A stretch of DNA of 64,000 nucleotides from Dokdonella sp. (lineage in GTDB: Bacteria; Pseudomonadota; Gammaproteobacteria; Xanthomonadales; Rhodanobacteraceae). Shown here piece by piece: positions 62,890 through 64,000 of this stretch (position 1 is the stretch's first letter; the number at the start of each line of letters is the position of its first letter). Under the pieces are notes generated by a model. It saw only the letters and a list, made by a program, of their open reading frames with translations, did not search any database and was not told where the DNA came from. The DNA is taken from NCBI GenBank assembly GCA_016712865.1, contig JADJQH010000002.1, forward strand, positions 186,001 through 250,000. The letters run 5' to 3'. Both the position numbers and the translations under genes were made by a program.

Positions 62890-64000
62890 TCACGCCACCT
62901 CCCTCTTGTGCGATGCCTTTGCGCAGGGCGAGTTGGCGTGGGTCATCTCCATGAGCACCTTGCGCATGTCCCAGGCTCCGGTCGGGCAACGTTCCGCGCA
63001 CAGGCCACAGTGCAGGCAGACATCCTCGTCCTTGACCATCACCCGTTGCGTCTTCAGCGGACCGGAAACGTACAACGATTGGGTCAAGTTGAGTGCAGGC
63101 GCGGTCAGCGTCTGGCGCAAGTCCGCTTCATCCGCGTTGCCGGTAAAGCTGATGCAATCCATCGGGCAGATGTCCACGCAGGCATCACATTCGATGCAGG
63201 CGGAGTCGGTGAACACGGTCTGCACATCGCAGTTGAGGCAGCGTTGCGCCTCCTTCCAGGCAGTCGCCGCATCGAAGCCGAGCTCCGCTTCCAGGTTGAT
63301 GCTGGTCAGTGCCTTCTCCAGTGGCAGCACGGGAACCTTGAAGCGATCATCGCGCGAGATGTCGTTGTCGTAACTCCATTCGTGGATGCCCATTTTCTGC
63401 GAGATCACCTCGACTGCAGGCGCGGGACGCTCTGCCGGATTCAATCCGGACAACAGCCGATCGATCGACAGCGCCGCCTCGTGCCCGTGTGCGACCGCCC
63501 AGATGATGTTCTTGGGCCCGAACGCGGCATCACCGCCAAACAGCACGTTCGGCAAACTGGATTGATGGGTGACGGCATCGACCACCGGCATGTCCCACTC
63601 GTTGAATGCGATGCCGATGTCGCGCTCGATCCAGGGGAACGCATTCTCCTGACCCACCGCCACCAGCACTTCATCGCAGGCGAAGAACTGTTCCGGTTCA
63701 CCGGCGGGCACCAGCTTGCGCCGCCCGCGCTCGTCGTATTCGGCGCGCACCTTCTCGAAGTTCATGCCGACCAGCGCGCCGTTCTCGTGCACGTATGCCT
63801 TGGGCACCAGATAGTTGAGGATGGGAATGCCTTCGTGCGCGGCGTCTTCCTTTTCCCACGGCGAGGCCTTCATCTCCTCGAAACCGGAACGCACGATGAC
63901 CTTCACATCCTCGCCACCCAGGCGACGCGCCGAGCGACAGCAGTCCATGGCCGTGTTGCCGCCGCCCAGCACGATCACGCGCTTGCCGACCTTGGTGATG
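62890..64000 (-). CDS. FAD-dependent oxidoreductase with C-terminal ferredoxin domain, C-terminal part
   Basis: At least 370 residues; the start lies beyond the window. The visible part begins in an NAD(P)H-binding Rossmann fold (VIVLGGGNTAMDCCRSARRLG), as in GltD-type small subunits of glutamate synthase. It continues with the FAD site (LFGGDAAFGPKNIIWAVAHG). The C-terminal 110 residues carry two 4Fe-4S motifs, CIECDACVDICP and CLHCGLCAERCP. It is oriented with korAB, suggesting transfer of electrons from the ferredoxin of that enzyme to NAD(P). Its stop is about 180 bp before korA, a gap holding another dispersed palindromic repeat. Confidence 0.88.
   Translation of the reverse strand, partial: ITKVGKRVIVLGGGNTAMDCCRSARRLGGEDVKVIVRSGFEEMKASPWEKEDAAHEGIPILNYLVPKAYVHENGALVGMNFEKVRAEYDERGRRKLVPAGEPEQFFACDEVLVAVGQENAFPWIERDIGIAFNEWDMPVVDAVTHQSSLPNVLFGGDAAFGPKNIIWAVAHGHEAALSIDRLLSGLNPAERPAPAVEVISQKMGIHEWSYDNDISRDDRFKVPVLPLEKALTSINLEAELGFDAATAWKEAQRCLNCDVQTVFTDSACIECDACVDICPMDCISFTGNADEADLRQTLTAPALNLTQSLYVSGPLKTQRVMVKDEDVCLHCGLCAERCPTGAWDMRKVLMEMTHANSPCAKASHKREVA

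Overview
The window reads as chromosomal DNA of a GC-rich gammaproteobacterium, most likely of the Xanthomonadales/Lysobacterales (Rhodanobacteraceae-like). This is inferred from gene content: KdsB (LPS), agmatine deiminase plus N-carbamoylputrescine amidohydrolase, a 41-residue L36 of the zinc-free type, fused 2-oxoacid:ferredoxin oxidoreductase subunits, many small palindromic dispersed repeats, and gene order. It is not established by rRNA or a phylogeny. Coding density is high and most genes sit in short overlapping operons.

Region by region. 1-7.4 kb: the end of an O-acyltransferase, an 84-bp tandem repeat, hslR, a serine hydrolase, a cold-shock protein, an IscA-type Fe-S carrier, asnS with two small genes behind it, and an SDR protein that lacks the usual catalytic pair. 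7.4-8.6 kb: a VapBC-type toxin-antitoxin pair held between a broken 3' end of tRNA-Leu and the intact tRNA-Leu, followed by tRNA-Cys and tRNA-Gly, with a good promoter and a terminator. 8.6-14.9 kb: pgsA, uvrC, an NHL-repeat thioredoxin-fold protein, a low-molecular-weight tyrosine phosphatase overlapping kdsB, and a DMT transporter. 14.9-27.5 kb: one long leftward series. It has two Tat-signal TldD paralogues, a TldE, a DUF4159 protein, MoxR ATPase, DUF58, a BatA-like protein and two large membrane proteins, the last four stop/start junctions mostly overlapping by 4 nt.

27.6-43.4 kb: selO, rpmJ, a small exported protein, then aguA and aguB separated by about 7.6 kb. That interval holds a two-component system (periplasmic-propeller histidine kinase plus NarL-type regulator), an exported protein and an exported metzincin-like metalloprotease. 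A TraB-family membrane protein and a DUF349 protein follow. 43.7-50.9 kb: a membrane-anchored unknown protein and two very large exported proteins (BNR-repeat; delta-60 repeats plus M23). 51-56 kb: a TPR/aspartyl-hydroxylase protein and a TPR/O-GlcNAc-transferase-like protein surround two acetyltransferases and a small exported protein whose middle is a poly-G region. Two MITE-like elements lie here.

56-59.4 kb looks accessory: a GFA-type zinc protein, two unknown proteins, a diverged copy of the 3' end of korB, and a HigBA-type toxin-antitoxin pair. 59.4-64 kb: korB, korA and an FAD/ferredoxin oxidoreductase that runs off the window, interrupted by dispersed repeats.

The most interesting pattern is that both toxin-antitoxin modules sit immediately downstream of the 3' end of a host gene (tRNA-Leu; korB), and each is closed on the far side by a second, diverged copy of that 3' end. 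No integrase is visible. This is the footprint expected of very small (about 0.8-0.95 kb) integrative units carrying only a toxin-antitoxin pair.
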